Below are positions 52,838 through 61,701 of a stretch of DNA of 64,000 bases, in pieces. The stretch comes from Paradesertivirga sp966210515 (GTDB lineage Bacteria; Bacteroidota; Bacteroidia; Sphingobacteriales; Sphingobacteriaceae). The notes under the pieces were generated by a model, which saw only the letters and a program-made list of their open reading frames with translations, ran no database searches and was not told the origin of the DNA. The DNA is taken from the NCBI GenBank assembly GCA_966210515.1, contig CBIHLM010000007.1, positions 1 through 64,000 of the forward strand, given 5' to 3'. Made by a program: the position numbers and the translations under genes. Each line of letters begins with the position of its first letter. The first letter of the stretch is position 1.

Positions 52838-54301
52838 ATGAGTTATTTACAAAAAATAAAAGGGCAACGTTCGATTTTGTGTATGATGTTGCTTTCCGCA
52901 ATGCTTTTTTCTTTCTGTAAAAAGAAAGAGGTTGCCCAACCAGAGCTTAACGTTTCTTTGTCGGAGGTTTCTTTTCAACCAGAAGAGGGTCAGGCTGATT
53001 TAACAATTGTCAGTAATGGTAACTGGACTATTAGTAATTCTGCTTCTTCATGGTTGAAGTTAAGTAAAACTGCTGGTGACGGTGGTAATACAACCTTAAA
53101 ACTTACGGTAACACCTAATAGCACCGGACTTACCCGCTCGGTTACATTGGTTATAAATTCAGGCAGCCAGGCCCGACGGGTTAAAGTTTCGCAAATCAGT
53201 ACATTATTTCCGTCCTATAACACATCACCGCAAGCTCCTGATTCGATAGGAATGAGTACAGCTGTGCAACTGGCTGCCAAATTCAAATTGGGATGGAATA
53301 TTGGTAATACACTGGAAGCTACCGGAGGTGAAACCAGTTGGGGTAATCCATTAATCACAGAGTCGTATGTGAAAGCTGTAAAGCAATTAGGTTTTACCGC
53401 TATTCGTTTACCATGCGCATGGAATCTTCATCTTGACAACAAAGCTAATGCACACATAAATCAGGAATGGATGAAGAGAGTTAAAGAGGTTGTTGGTTAT
53501 TGCGTTAATAATAACTTGTATGTTATGCTGAATATTCATTGGGATGGCGGATGGCTGGAAAATAACGTTACCAAACTAAAGCAGGATTCTGTCAATGCTA
53601 AACAAAAGGCATTATGGGAGCAAATTGCTACCGCTATGCGTGATTTTGACGAACACCTGATCTTTGCCAGCGCTAATGAACCGGCAGCTCATAGTGTTAA
53701 GGAGGTGGCAGTCTTAGCCTCATATCACCAGACGTTCGTTACGGCTGTTCGCTCTACAGGTGGAAAAAACAGTCACCGCGTTCTTATCGTTCAAGGTCCA
53801 AATACAAATCCGGGAGTGACATTTGATTTGATGAACACGCTTCCTAAAGACCCCACGGCTAATCGCCTGATGGTTGAAGTGCATAACTATGCGCCATCAC
53901 AGTTCTGTTTCGGGAACAAAGACGAGACCTGGGGTAAAATGATTTACTACTGGGGTAACGGCTATCATTCAACCATTGAACCTGACCGTAACGCTACATA
54001 CCAAGAAGAGGACGTCATACTCGCTGATTACAACATGATGAAAACTAAATTTGTGGATAAAGGGATACCGGTTATAATGGGTGAATATGGCGCTTACAGG
54101 CGTGATAATACCGCTAATGTTCCCAAGGATTTGGCCCTGCATAACGCTTCGGTGGATTATTGGATAACCTTTACAACCAAAGAAGCATTAGCCCGTGGCA
54201 TTAAACCTTTTTGGTGGGATATTGGTGCTGCTTTGGACAGGAGCAACTTTACAGTAAAAGATCAGCGTACGATTGATGCCCTTCTTGAGGGAGGTAAATA
54301 A
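52838..54301 (+). CDS. BACON-domain GH5 endo-glucanase, probable endo-xyloglucanase
   Basis: The 487-residue lipoprotein (lipobox LFSFC) has a BACON domain at about 38-122 (SNGNWTISNSASSWLKLSKT) and a GH5 domain, likely subfamily 4, from about 145 (FKLGWNIGNTLEATGGETSWGNP). The acid/base is E281 in SANEPA and the nucleophile is E416 in IMGEYGAYR. The BACON plus GH5_4 plan equals that of the Bacteroides ovatus endo-xyloglucanase, so surface cleavage of xyloglucan is the best call; other beta-glucans are possible. It starts 214 bases after the terminator, so it should have its own promoter, although none is obvious. Confidence 0.88.
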   Translation: MSYLQKIKGQRSILCMMLLSAMLFSFCKKKEVAQPELNVSLSEVSFQPEEGQADLTIVSNGNWTISNSASSWLKLSKTAGDGGNTTLKLTVTPNSTGLTRSVTLVINSGSQARRVKVSQISTLFPSYNTSPQAPDSIGMSTAVQLAAKFKLGWNIGNTLEATGGETSWGNPLITESYVKAVKQLGFTAIRLPCAWNLHLDNKANAHINQEWMKRVKEVVGYCVNNNLYVMLNIHWDGGWLENNVTKLKQDSVNAKQKALWEQIATAMRDFDEHLIFASANEPAAHSVKEVAVLASYHQTFVTAVRSTGGKNSHRVLIVQGPNTNPGVTFDLMNTLPKDPTANRLMVEVHNYAPSQFCFGNKDETWGKMIYYWGNGYHSTIEPDRNATYQEEDVILADYNMMKTKFVDKGIPVIMGEYGAYRRDNTANVPKDLALHNASVDYWITFTTKEALARGIKPFWWDIGAALDRSNFTVKDQRTIDALLEGGK

Positions 54302-54445
54302 AACAGGGAAGGAACTACAATGTCAACTGACTTATAAAATGATTTCGCACGGAGACGCAGGGGAGAACTTTATCTGCGTTCTTCTTCCTCTGTGTGTGTA
54401 TCATTAGGATGAAAAATTCATTTATTTAATCAAGACTGGCTATTA

Positions 54446-55384
54446 ATGAATAATTCCTCTTTTAAAGTAAATAATAGAATGTTTAGAAAAAAAGTGTTGT
54501 TAGGCACGGTCATCGCTATATCTTTTTTGGCATGTAGAAAAGACACGAACGCTCAAATCAATACGGACAAAATCCAAGACGTGAAAAAAGAGGAAGAAGT
54601 CAAACCCGACCCTAACCTTCACATTTATCTGGCATTTGGGCAATCGAACATGGATGGTGCGGGTGCAATTCAGGATCAGGATAAAGTAGGGATTGATGCG
54701 CGCTTTAAAGTAATGAGTGCAGTCAATTGTACTGACGATCGCACACGTCAGATGGGAAAATGGACGACAGCCACTCCTCCCTTGGTGCGTTGCCAGACCG
54801 GACTCGGTATTTTAGATTATTTTGGAAGAACAATGGTCCAGGAACTTCCTTCAGGAATAAAAATTGGCATTGTGCCCGTGGCTGTTCCGGGGGGCGACAT
54901 AGCCCTGTTTGATAAGGTAAAATATAATTCTTACGCAACAACAGCTCCGTCATGGATGAAAGATGTCATCAACTCGTATGGTGGTAATCCATACGCGCGA
55001 TTGGTAGAAATTGGTAATCTGGCACAAAAAGAAGGCGTGATTAAAGGAATTCTTTTTCATCAGGGCGAAAGCAATACAAACAATACTGAGTGGAAAAACA
55101 AAGTTGCGAATGTGGTTAGCAACCTTAAAGCAGATCTGAAACTGGGCGATGTGCCTTTTCTGGCAGGTGAGTTGCTGGCTTCAAAAGAAGCATGTTGTGG
55201 TTCTCACAACGTGGAAGTAAATAAGCTCCCTTCCGTGATCACCAATGCACATGTTATTTCATCTGCGGGTCTCTTGGGAACTGATGCTGCGCACTTTGAT
55301 TCTGCCTCATACAGAGAGTTTGGAAAGCGTTATGCACAAAAAATGATTGAACTAATGGGACCGGACATTATTACGAAAAGATAG
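54446..55384 (+). CDS. SGNH/SASA-family acetylesterase (lipoprotein)
   Basis: A 312-residue SGNH-type esterase with the Ser motif LAFGQSNMDG (Ser67), the GPVW-like stretch GKWTTATPPL, the FHQGESNTN segment and a C-terminal D-x-x-H pair in GTDAAHFDS. It has a lipobox LACRKD, so it is likely anchored to a membrane. It would remove O-acetyl groups from plant glycan such as xyloglucan or xylan. The second methionine (54479) gives a more compact signal peptide and is an alternative start. It follows the GH5 gene on the same strand, 144 bases later. Confidence 0.8.
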   Translation: MNNSSFKVNNRMFRKKVLLGTVIAISFLACRKDTNAQINTDKIQDVKKEEEVKPDPNLHIYLAFGQSNMDGAGAIQDQDKVGIDARFKVMSAVNCTDDRTRQMGKWTTATPPLVRCQTGLGILDYFGRTMVQELPSGIKIGIVPVAVPGGDIALFDKVKYNSYATTAPSWMKDVINSYGGNPYARLVEIGNLAQKEGVIKGILFHQGESNTNNTEWKNKVANVVSNLKADLKLGDVPFLAGELLASKEACCGSHNVEVNKLPSVITNAHVISSAGLLGTDAAHFDSASYREFGKRYAQKMIELMGPDIITKR

Positions 55385-55599
55385 CTCAGGGCAATATGAA
55401 GATATAGATCGATTCTTGGCTTAAGGAGGATTTAATCTAAGTAAGCTTTGCGTTAATTGACAAATCTTTAAGCAGTTTTTAGAATGCTTCTCCGGGTATC
55501 AACTAAAATAGATCATCACAATGGGCATTTCGCTCAGATAGTTAGGTTAAATAAAAATTCAGGCCGGAGCATCTGAATTAAATATACAAGCAAAACAAC

Positions 55600-57192
55600 A
55601 TGAAAAAGAAATTTTTGTTGCTGGCAATCTTGCTTTCTTCGGTTTCCGTAAGATTGATTGCCCAGAACCCAAAACGTAGTAAAGCGGTACTTCAGGAACG
55701 GGTAATTAATGTCGACTTCAGCAGATCAGCCGGGAAATTGAACACCATGTTTAAAGAATGTGTTGGAGCCGGTCGAGCAAACGAAGGTCTTCGGGCCGAT
55801 TGGCAGCAGCAGCTTGCATACGTTCGAAAAGAATGCGGTTTCAAATACATCCGCATGCATGGACTGTTAACCGATGATATGGCAGTGTATACCGAAGACA
55901 ATAAAGGCAACCCGCAATACAATTATATGTACATCGATGCTTTATTTGATTTTTTACACAGCATCGGCATTAAACCTTTTGTTGAACTTGGTTTTATGCC
56001 CGGCCGGCTTGCCAGTGGACCTCAAACAATTTTTTGGTGGAGAGGAAATGTAACTCCGCCGAAAGATTACGACAAATGGGCTGGATTGGTTAAAAATCTT
56101 ACCGAACATTTCACCGAACGTTATGGTGCCGATGAAGTGAAGACCTGGTATTTTGAAGTGTGGAATGAACCAAATCTTTCGCCTGGATTTTGGACAGGAA
56201 CACAAGAAGACTATTTTAAATTATACAAGTTCTCAGCCCAGGCAATTAAAAGCGTAAATAAAGAATATCGGGTTGGTGGTCCCGGTACTGCCGGAGCGGC
56301 CTGGGAACCTGAAATGATTGAGTATTGCCGTAAAAACAATGTGCCGATAGATTTTATAAGCACTCATGCTTATGGCGTCGGGCAAGGATTTTTGGATGAA
56401 TTCGGACAAGGAGGTACGGTACTCGATAAAAACCCACTGAGTGTAAGTAGCGATGTCCTTCAATCAAGAAAGGAAATAGCAGATTCACCAATGCCAGGTC
56501 TGGAATTACATTACACCGAATGGAGTTCATCGTACACTCCCGCTGATCCGGTTCATGATAGTTATCATAGTGCAGCGTATGTGTTGCAAAAATTGAAGCA
56601 GGTAGGAAATGCACCCAACTCCATGTCGTATTGGGTTTTTACGGACGTTTTTGAAGAGCCCGGACCAAGATTTACACCTTTCCACGGAGGTTTTGGAATG
56701 TTGAACACACAAGGTATTAATAAGCCGGTATTCTATTCATATCAGTTTTTAAACCGTTTGGGAAATATTGAACTGGTAAATACAGATGCTGCTTCCTGGG
56801 TTTGTAAAGATTCATCCGGAAACATGCAGGCCTTGGTTTGGGATTATACCTACACGCTTCCCGATTCGACCAATAACCAACAATTCTATACACGCGACCT
56901 TCCATCAAAATCAAAAGGAAAACTGAAGATTAATGTTGCAAAGGTACCTGACGGAACTTATGCTCTTGAAGTGTATAAAGTAGGTTACCGAAGTAACGAT
57001 GCCTTTTCTACCTATCTATCAATGGGTAAACCTTCCCAACTCAGTAAGCAACAGGTTGAACAAATAAAGAAACAAAATGATGGCTCTCCAATTGTCAGAG
57101 AAATCGTCACAATAAAAGATGGTCGTCCTTTTTCAAAAGAATTGGAGCTTCGTGAAAACGATGTTTTCTTTCTCAATCTGATCAAGATTTAA
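55600..57192 (+). CDS. GH39 family glycosidase (beta-xylosidase-like)
   Basis: The 530-residue protein has a signal peptide (cleavage near LIAQ) and a GH39 barrel. The acid/base is E190 in VWNEPNLSPGFW and the nucleophile is E307 in HYTEWSSSYTP. GH39 members are mostly beta-xylosidases and alpha-L-iduronidases. The C-terminal domain (about 400-530) is an all-beta module typical of the family. In this locus it could act on xylosyl or arabinosyl side chains. It is not a typical xyloglucan-locus enzyme, so its substrate is open. It starts 14 bases before the next gene's start, in one operon. Confidence 0.82.
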   Translation: MKKKFLLLAILLSSVSVRLIAQNPKRSKAVLQERVINVDFSRSAGKLNTMFKECVGAGRANEGLRADWQQQLAYVRKECGFKYIRMHGLLTDDMAVYTEDNKGNPQYNYMYIDALFDFLHSIGIKPFVELGFMPGRLASGPQTIFWWRGNVTPPKDYDKWAGLVKNLTEHFTERYGADEVKTWYFEVWNEPNLSPGFWTGTQEDYFKLYKFSAQAIKSVNKEYRVGGPGTAGAAWEPEMIEYCRKNNVPIDFISTHAYGVGQGFLDEFGQGGTVLDKNPLSVSSDVLQSRKEIADSPMPGLELHYTEWSSSYTPADPVHDSYHSAAYVLQKLKQVGNAPNSMSYWVFTDVFEEPGPRFTPFHGGFGMLNTQGINKPVFYSYQFLNRLGNIELVNTDAASWVCKDSSGNMQALVWDYTYTLPDSTNNQQFYTRDLPSKSKGKLKINVAKVPDGTYALEVYKVGYRSNDAFSTYLSMGKPSQLSKQQVEQIKKQNDGSPIVREIVTIKDGRPFSKELELRENDVFFLNLIKI

Positions 57193-57206
57193 ATTAAGAA
57201 AATAAG

Positions 57207-59177
57207 ATGAAACAAACAATGAAAATACGGATATCAACATCGTTTGTGTTGTTTACACTATTGCTTTTAATACAAGCACAAGGGTATGCTCAGGTTACTT
57301 TGCCAAAAGTATTTGGAAATTATATGGTTTTACAAAGAGGTATTAAAATTCCTGTTTGGGGAAACTCGGCTCCGGGAGCGTTTATAACAGCAAAACTGGG
57401 AACGGTACATACAACTGCAAAAGCTGATCAGGAGGGGAAATGGATGGTTCGTTTCCCGGAATTTAAAGCAGGCGGCCCCTACGAATTGAAAATTTCCGAA
57501 TCGGGAAAACCGGGTTCAGAAATCAGGCTGAAAGATATTTTGATTGGAGATGTTTGGTTAGCTTCCGGTCAGTCGAATATGGATTGGCCGGTACAACAAG
57601 CGATGGATGCCAAAAACGAAATCGCAGATGCTAAATACCCTGAAATACGCTTTTTAGTAGTAGAGCATGATAAGAAGATCAGTCCGCAAACAGATATTTC
57701 AAAGGGCGAATGGAAAGTATGTGATACTTCCACAGTGAAGAACTTTTCGGCAGTAGCTTACAGTTTTGCCCGTAAAATCCGGAAAGATCAAAATGTTCCT
57801 GTAGGTATTATACAGAGCTCCAGGGGAGGAACGCCCGTTGAAGCCTGGACGAGCCGGGAAAAGCTGTTATCATCTTCCATCACCAAACAAAGGATACTAG
57901 CCAATGATACACTATCTCAAGATGATTTTATAAGGGACAGTTTGAACTCGGCTGAATTATGGAAAAATGTTTACCAGCCGACGAATAACGCAGATAAAAT
58001 TATCCCCAATCCGGCCTATACAGACGGGAACTGGCCAACTGTAGAGATGCCCGGTGTGCTGCATTCTTTTGGAATCGGTCAATATGAGGGAATTGTGTGG
58101 ATGCGTAAGAAAATAGTTTTGCCGAAGTCTTTTTCGGGCAAAGATCTCACCTTAAATCTGGGGCATCCCGAAATGAATTATTCCCTTTATTTCAATGGAA
58201 ATCCAATCTGCAAAATGGTATGGAACAGTAACCCTACCCATAGTTATACCATTCCGGCGAGCCTGGTGAAGGAGGGGGAAAACTCCGTTGTTGTAAGGTT
58301 AGCTATGTTATGGGGAGGGGGAGGCTTAAATGGTCCGGCAGAAGATCTTTATGTCACTGACGGAGCATCAAAAGTTTCGTTGGCCGGAAAATGGTTGTTT
58401 AAGCAAGGTATAGAGCTACCAGGTTCTCCGGTGAACAATTATCAATACTATCCAACCGTACTCTTCAATTCAATGATACATCCACTTATTCCCTATGGCC
58501 TTAAAGGATTTATCTGGTATCAGGGAGAAGCGAATGACACAGCGGCATACAATTACCGTAGATTGTTTCCAATGCTGATAAGCGACTGGCGTAAGCGTTG
58601 GAAACAAGGTAAACTTCCATTCTTATATGTTCAGCTGGCTAATTACAAAAAAAGGAAAGAGGAGCCTTCTGACAGCGAGTGGGCAGAGTTAAGGGAAGCA
58701 CAAACCATGACCTTGTCACAGCCGAATACGGGCATGGCTTGTATCATCGACATCGGCGAAGCCAATGATATCCATCCCAGAAATAAAAAGGAAGTAGGGC
58801 GCCGCCTGGCATTAAATGCTAATAAACTGGTGTACAAGCAAAATTGCATCGCATCTGGCCCTATGTATAAAAGTTATCGAAAGGAAGGTAATCGTATCCG
58901 GATCAGCTTTACCAATACGGCTTCAGGTATTTCAACCAGCGATGGTGCCGCTGAAGTGACAGGTTTTGCTGTAGCAGGTAAAGATCAGCAGTTTCAGTGG
59001 GCAAAGGCCGTCATTGAGGGAAATGAAGTAGTGATCTACAGCGATAAGGTAGCTGATCCGGTTGCGGTGCGCTATGCCTGGGCAGATAATCCGGAATGTA
59101 ATCTTATGAATTCTGAAGGCTTGCCTGCTGTTCCGTTTAGAACAGATAACTGGAGGGGAATTACTCAGAAAAATTAG
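57207..59177 (+). CDS. Large SASA-family O-acetylesterase (sialate O-acetylesterase-like)
   Basis: The 656-residue secreted protein has a signal peptide (1-29), an N-terminal Ig-like domain, and an SGNH domain with the serine motif SGQSNMDWP (Ser123), split by a jelly-roll domain at roughly 260-405 (WMRKKIVLPKSFSGKDLTL, SYTIPASLVKEGENSVVVRL). The catalytic D521 and His523 lie in NDIHPRN. This split arrangement is found in sialate O-acetylesterases and in the xyloglucan acetylesterase group CE20. In this locus deacetylation of xyloglucan is more likely than of sialic acid. A second, smaller esterase (54446) may work on other positions. Confidence 0.83.
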   Translation: MKQTMKIRISTSFVLFTLLLLIQAQGYAQVTLPKVFGNYMVLQRGIKIPVWGNSAPGAFITAKLGTVHTTAKADQEGKWMVRFPEFKAGGPYELKISESGKPGSEIRLKDILIGDVWLASGQSNMDWPVQQAMDAKNEIADAKYPEIRFLVVEHDKKISPQTDISKGEWKVCDTSTVKNFSAVAYSFARKIRKDQNVPVGIIQSSRGGTPVEAWTSREKLLSSSITKQRILANDTLSQDDFIRDSLNSAELWKNVYQPTNNADKIIPNPAYTDGNWPTVEMPGVLHSFGIGQYEGIVWMRKKIVLPKSFSGKDLTLNLGHPEMNYSLYFNGNPICKMVWNSNPTHSYTIPASLVKEGENSVVVRLAMLWGGGGLNGPAEDLYVTDGASKVSLAGKWLFKQGIELPGSPVNNYQYYPTVLFNSMIHPLIPYGLKGFIWYQGEANDTAAYNYRRLFPMLISDWRKRWKQGKLPFLYVQLANYKKRKEEPSDSEWAELREAQTMTLSQPNTGMACIIDIGEANDIHPRNKKEVGRRLALNANKLVYKQNCIASGPMYKSYRKEGNRIRISFTNTASGISTSDGAAEVTGFAVAGKDQQFQWAKAVIEGNEVVIYSDKVADPVAVRYAWADNPECNLMNSEGLPAVPFRTDNWRGITQKN

Positions 59178-59252
59178 ATATTCCTGCCAGTGGGCATGTT
59201 AAAATGAATGCCGCTGTGCTGGAACTAAGTTTTACAATTACAACTGCAACCA

Positions 59253-61694
59253 GTGATAACAACATTGAATATAAATAAACGGGTAGTGGCAAGCTTACTT
59301 TTTTTAAGCATCAGCTCTGTACTATATGCCCAAACAAGTAAAACGAAGACAAAAATAACGGTTGATGTCAACAAGCCAGGGCATCGTATCCCATCAACCT
59401 TATTCGGGGCATTTTTCGAAGACATTAACCATTCAAGCGATGGAGGCCTCTATCCTGAACTTGTCAGGAACCGATCGTTCGAAGACGCTGACACACTTCA
59501 GAACTGGAAATTTACTAGCGATGGCGGAATGAGCAAAGCTTCAATAATCAATATAGATGCGGACTATCCACCCACGGGCAGCCTAAATGTGTTTAACCGG
59601 AAATACCTTTCTGTTCAGGCTAAAGGAGCGTTTAAGCTTGAGAACAAGGGCTTTTTTGGGATGAATATTGTTAAAGGTAGGTCATACACCTTCAAATGCG
59701 CAGCGCGAAGTGCCGAAGGTTTCAATGCGCCGCTAAAGGTTAGTATTGTAAATGCTGCCGGTATTAAACTTGCTGGTGCTGAAGTAAACGGCTTTGATGG
59801 GGGCTGGAAATATTATACCGTTACTTTAACGGCCACAGGCAGCGACCCCAAAAGTCGTATTGAGATAGGCGCTGATGGAAATGGTCGCTTGCATCTGGAT
59901 ATGGTTTCGCTCCTGCCTGATCAAACCTGGAAAGGCCATGGGCTACGGACAGACCTGGCGGAGGCCCTTAATGCTATGCATCCCAAAGTTTTCCGGTTTC
60001 CGGGAGGTTGTTGGGTTGAAGGAGCGTTCTTCAAGCAAATGAACAATTGGAAAAAAACAATTGGTAATATTGATACTCGCACTTCATGGTGGAATTTCTG
60101 GGGTTACAACGCTACTCAGGGTTTAGGGTTCCATGAATACCTGCAATTATCGGAAGACCTGGGTGCCGAACCTTTGTTTTGTATCAATGTAGGAATGTCC
60201 CATGAAGATCACGTTCCCATGGATCAAATGGGGCAATGGGTGCAGGACGCTTTGGATGCAATCGAATATGCCAACGGACCAGAAACTTCCGTTTGGGGAA
60301 GCATTCGTGCAAAAAGTGGCCATCCAAAACCCTTCAATATGAAATATTTAGAGATCGGGAACGAAAACGGCGGCGATAAATACGCAGAGCGATGGAAGCT
60401 ACTTGGCGAAGCTGTTCGCGCTAAATATCCTGAGATTAAGTTGATCGTTAACAACTGGGGAGGTTATCCTAAAGCTCCTCAGGCAGATCTTGTTGATGAA
60501 CATTATTATGATAATCCCGAGTGGTTTATCTTGAACACCAACAAGTACGATAGTTACGACAGAAAAGCCCCAAAAGTATTCATCGGCGAATATGCGGTAA
60601 CCAGCAAAACCGGTAAGGGAAACCTGCGGGGGGCTATCGGCGAGGCCGCCTTTATGACAGGCATCGAGCGCAACTCGGATGTGGTAAGTATGAGCGCTTA
60701 TGCACCCTTGTACTGTAACGTAAATCATAGGGTATGGCCCATAAATCTGATCAATTTCGACAGTAATCGCTGGTATGGCCTGCCAGGCTATTACGTGCAG
60801 CAACTATTTGCTCAAAATCAGGGTACTGTCTACCTGCCTGTAAACATACAAGGAGCACCTCTGCTCAGCTTCTATGAAAAAGGAGGACTTGGATTGGGCA
60901 CCCTGAACAATTCTGCAGAATTTAAAGATGTAAAGGTACTTGCACCTGATGGCCGCGTCTTATTCGAGTCCGATTTTTCAAAGAGTATTGATAAATGGCA
61001 GAAAAACGGTGGCGACTGGTCTGTAAAAGACGGCGTATTGAGTCAGGCAGCGGTGACCGGAAATTCTTTCGTGTATTTCGGTGATAAGTCATGGACGGAC
61101 TATACCGTTACCTTTAAGGGGCGTAAAATATCCGGCGAGAACGGCATACAACTTCTTTTCAGGAACCAAAGTAAAGATGACCAGATGCGCTGGGAACTGG
61201 GCGGTAATAAAAGCACCGAGTTTATTTTAGATAATGGCATAACGAGGAAAAGCTCTCCGGGAAGTATAGAAACAGGCCGCTGGTATGATGTAAAGCTGGA
61301 AGTAAAAGGGGGTACAGCCAAAGGTTATGTTGATGGTAAACTTGTTCTGGAAGTTTCCAATCCTGCTGCCAAAACGAGTAGTCTGAGTGTGAGTGCAGCC
61401 CATGATGAGCGTTCGGGTGATATTATTCTGAAGGTGGTTAATGCCTCACCCGGTAGCCTAAAAGCAGGAATTAACCTGGCTGGTACAGCAAATCTTACAG
61501 GAAACGGTAAAGCTATTGTACTTACTTCGGCTAGTCCGCTGGATGAGAATACCCTGGAACAACCAACTAAAGTTTCGCCAGTGACGACGAACTTTAAGTT
61601 CTCAGGAACAAGCATCGCACGTTCTCTCCCCGGCAATTCATTAACTGTATTACGGTTAACAACTTCATCAAATAAACAAGCACTGGTAAAATAG
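59253..61694 (+). CDS. GH51 alpha-L-arabinofuranosidase with extra beta domains
   Basis: The 813-residue protein begins with GTG (no ATG is available before the signal segment VASLLFLSISSVLYA). It has a CBM4-like domain (about 60-195) within the GH51 N-terminus (FGAFFEDINHSSDGG), and the GH51 barrel with acid/base E371 (EIGNENGG) and nucleophile E446 (VFIGEYAVT). An inserted concanavalin-like domain of the DUF1080 type follows at about 568-700 (DKWQKNGGDWSVKDGVLSQ), then the arabinofuranosidase C-terminal domain. It would remove alpha-L-arabinofuranosyl side chains. The GTG start and the overlap with the preceding esterase's spacing fit a single operon. Confidence 0.88.
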   Translation: MITTLNINKRVVASLLFLSISSVLYAQTSKTKTKITVDVNKPGHRIPSTLFGAFFEDINHSSDGGLYPELVRNRSFEDADTLQNWKFTSDGGMSKASIINIDADYPPTGSLNVFNRKYLSVQAKGAFKLENKGFFGMNIVKGRSYTFKCAARSAEGFNAPLKVSIVNAAGIKLAGAEVNGFDGGWKYYTVTLTATGSDPKSRIEIGADGNGRLHLDMVSLLPDQTWKGHGLRTDLAEALNAMHPKVFRFPGGCWVEGAFFKQMNNWKKTIGNIDTRTSWWNFWGYNATQGLGFHEYLQLSEDLGAEPLFCINVGMSHEDHVPMDQMGQWVQDALDAIEYANGPETSVWGSIRAKSGHPKPFNMKYLEIGNENGGDKYAERWKLLGEAVRAKYPEIKLIVNNWGGYPKAPQADLVDEHYYDNPEWFILNTNKYDSYDRKAPKVFIGEYAVTSKTGKGNLRGAIGEAAFMTGIERNSDVVSMSAYAPLYCNVNHRVWPINLINFDSNRWYGLPGYYVQQLFAQNQGTVYLPVNIQGAPLLSFYEKGGLGLGTLNNSAEFKDVKVLAPDGRVLFESDFSKSIDKWQKNGGDWSVKDGVLSQAAVTGNSFVYFGDKSWTDYTVTFKGRKISGENGIQLLFRNQSKDDQMRWELGGNKSTEFILDNGITRKSSPGSIETGRWYDVKLEVKGGTAKGYVDGKLVLEVSNPAAKTSSLSVSAAHDERSGDIILKVVNASPGSLKAGINLAGTANLTGNGKAIVLTSASPLDENTLEQPTKVSPVTTNFKFSGTSIARSLPGNSLTVLRLTTSSNKQALVK

Positions 61695-61701
61695 CAATAC
61701 A

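Noticed and set aside
58311..58325. G-rich run in the large esterase gene as another copy of the GC-rich repeat
   Set aside because: It lacks the palindrome and the TTTGCA motif and encodes a conserved-looking stretch of the enzyme.
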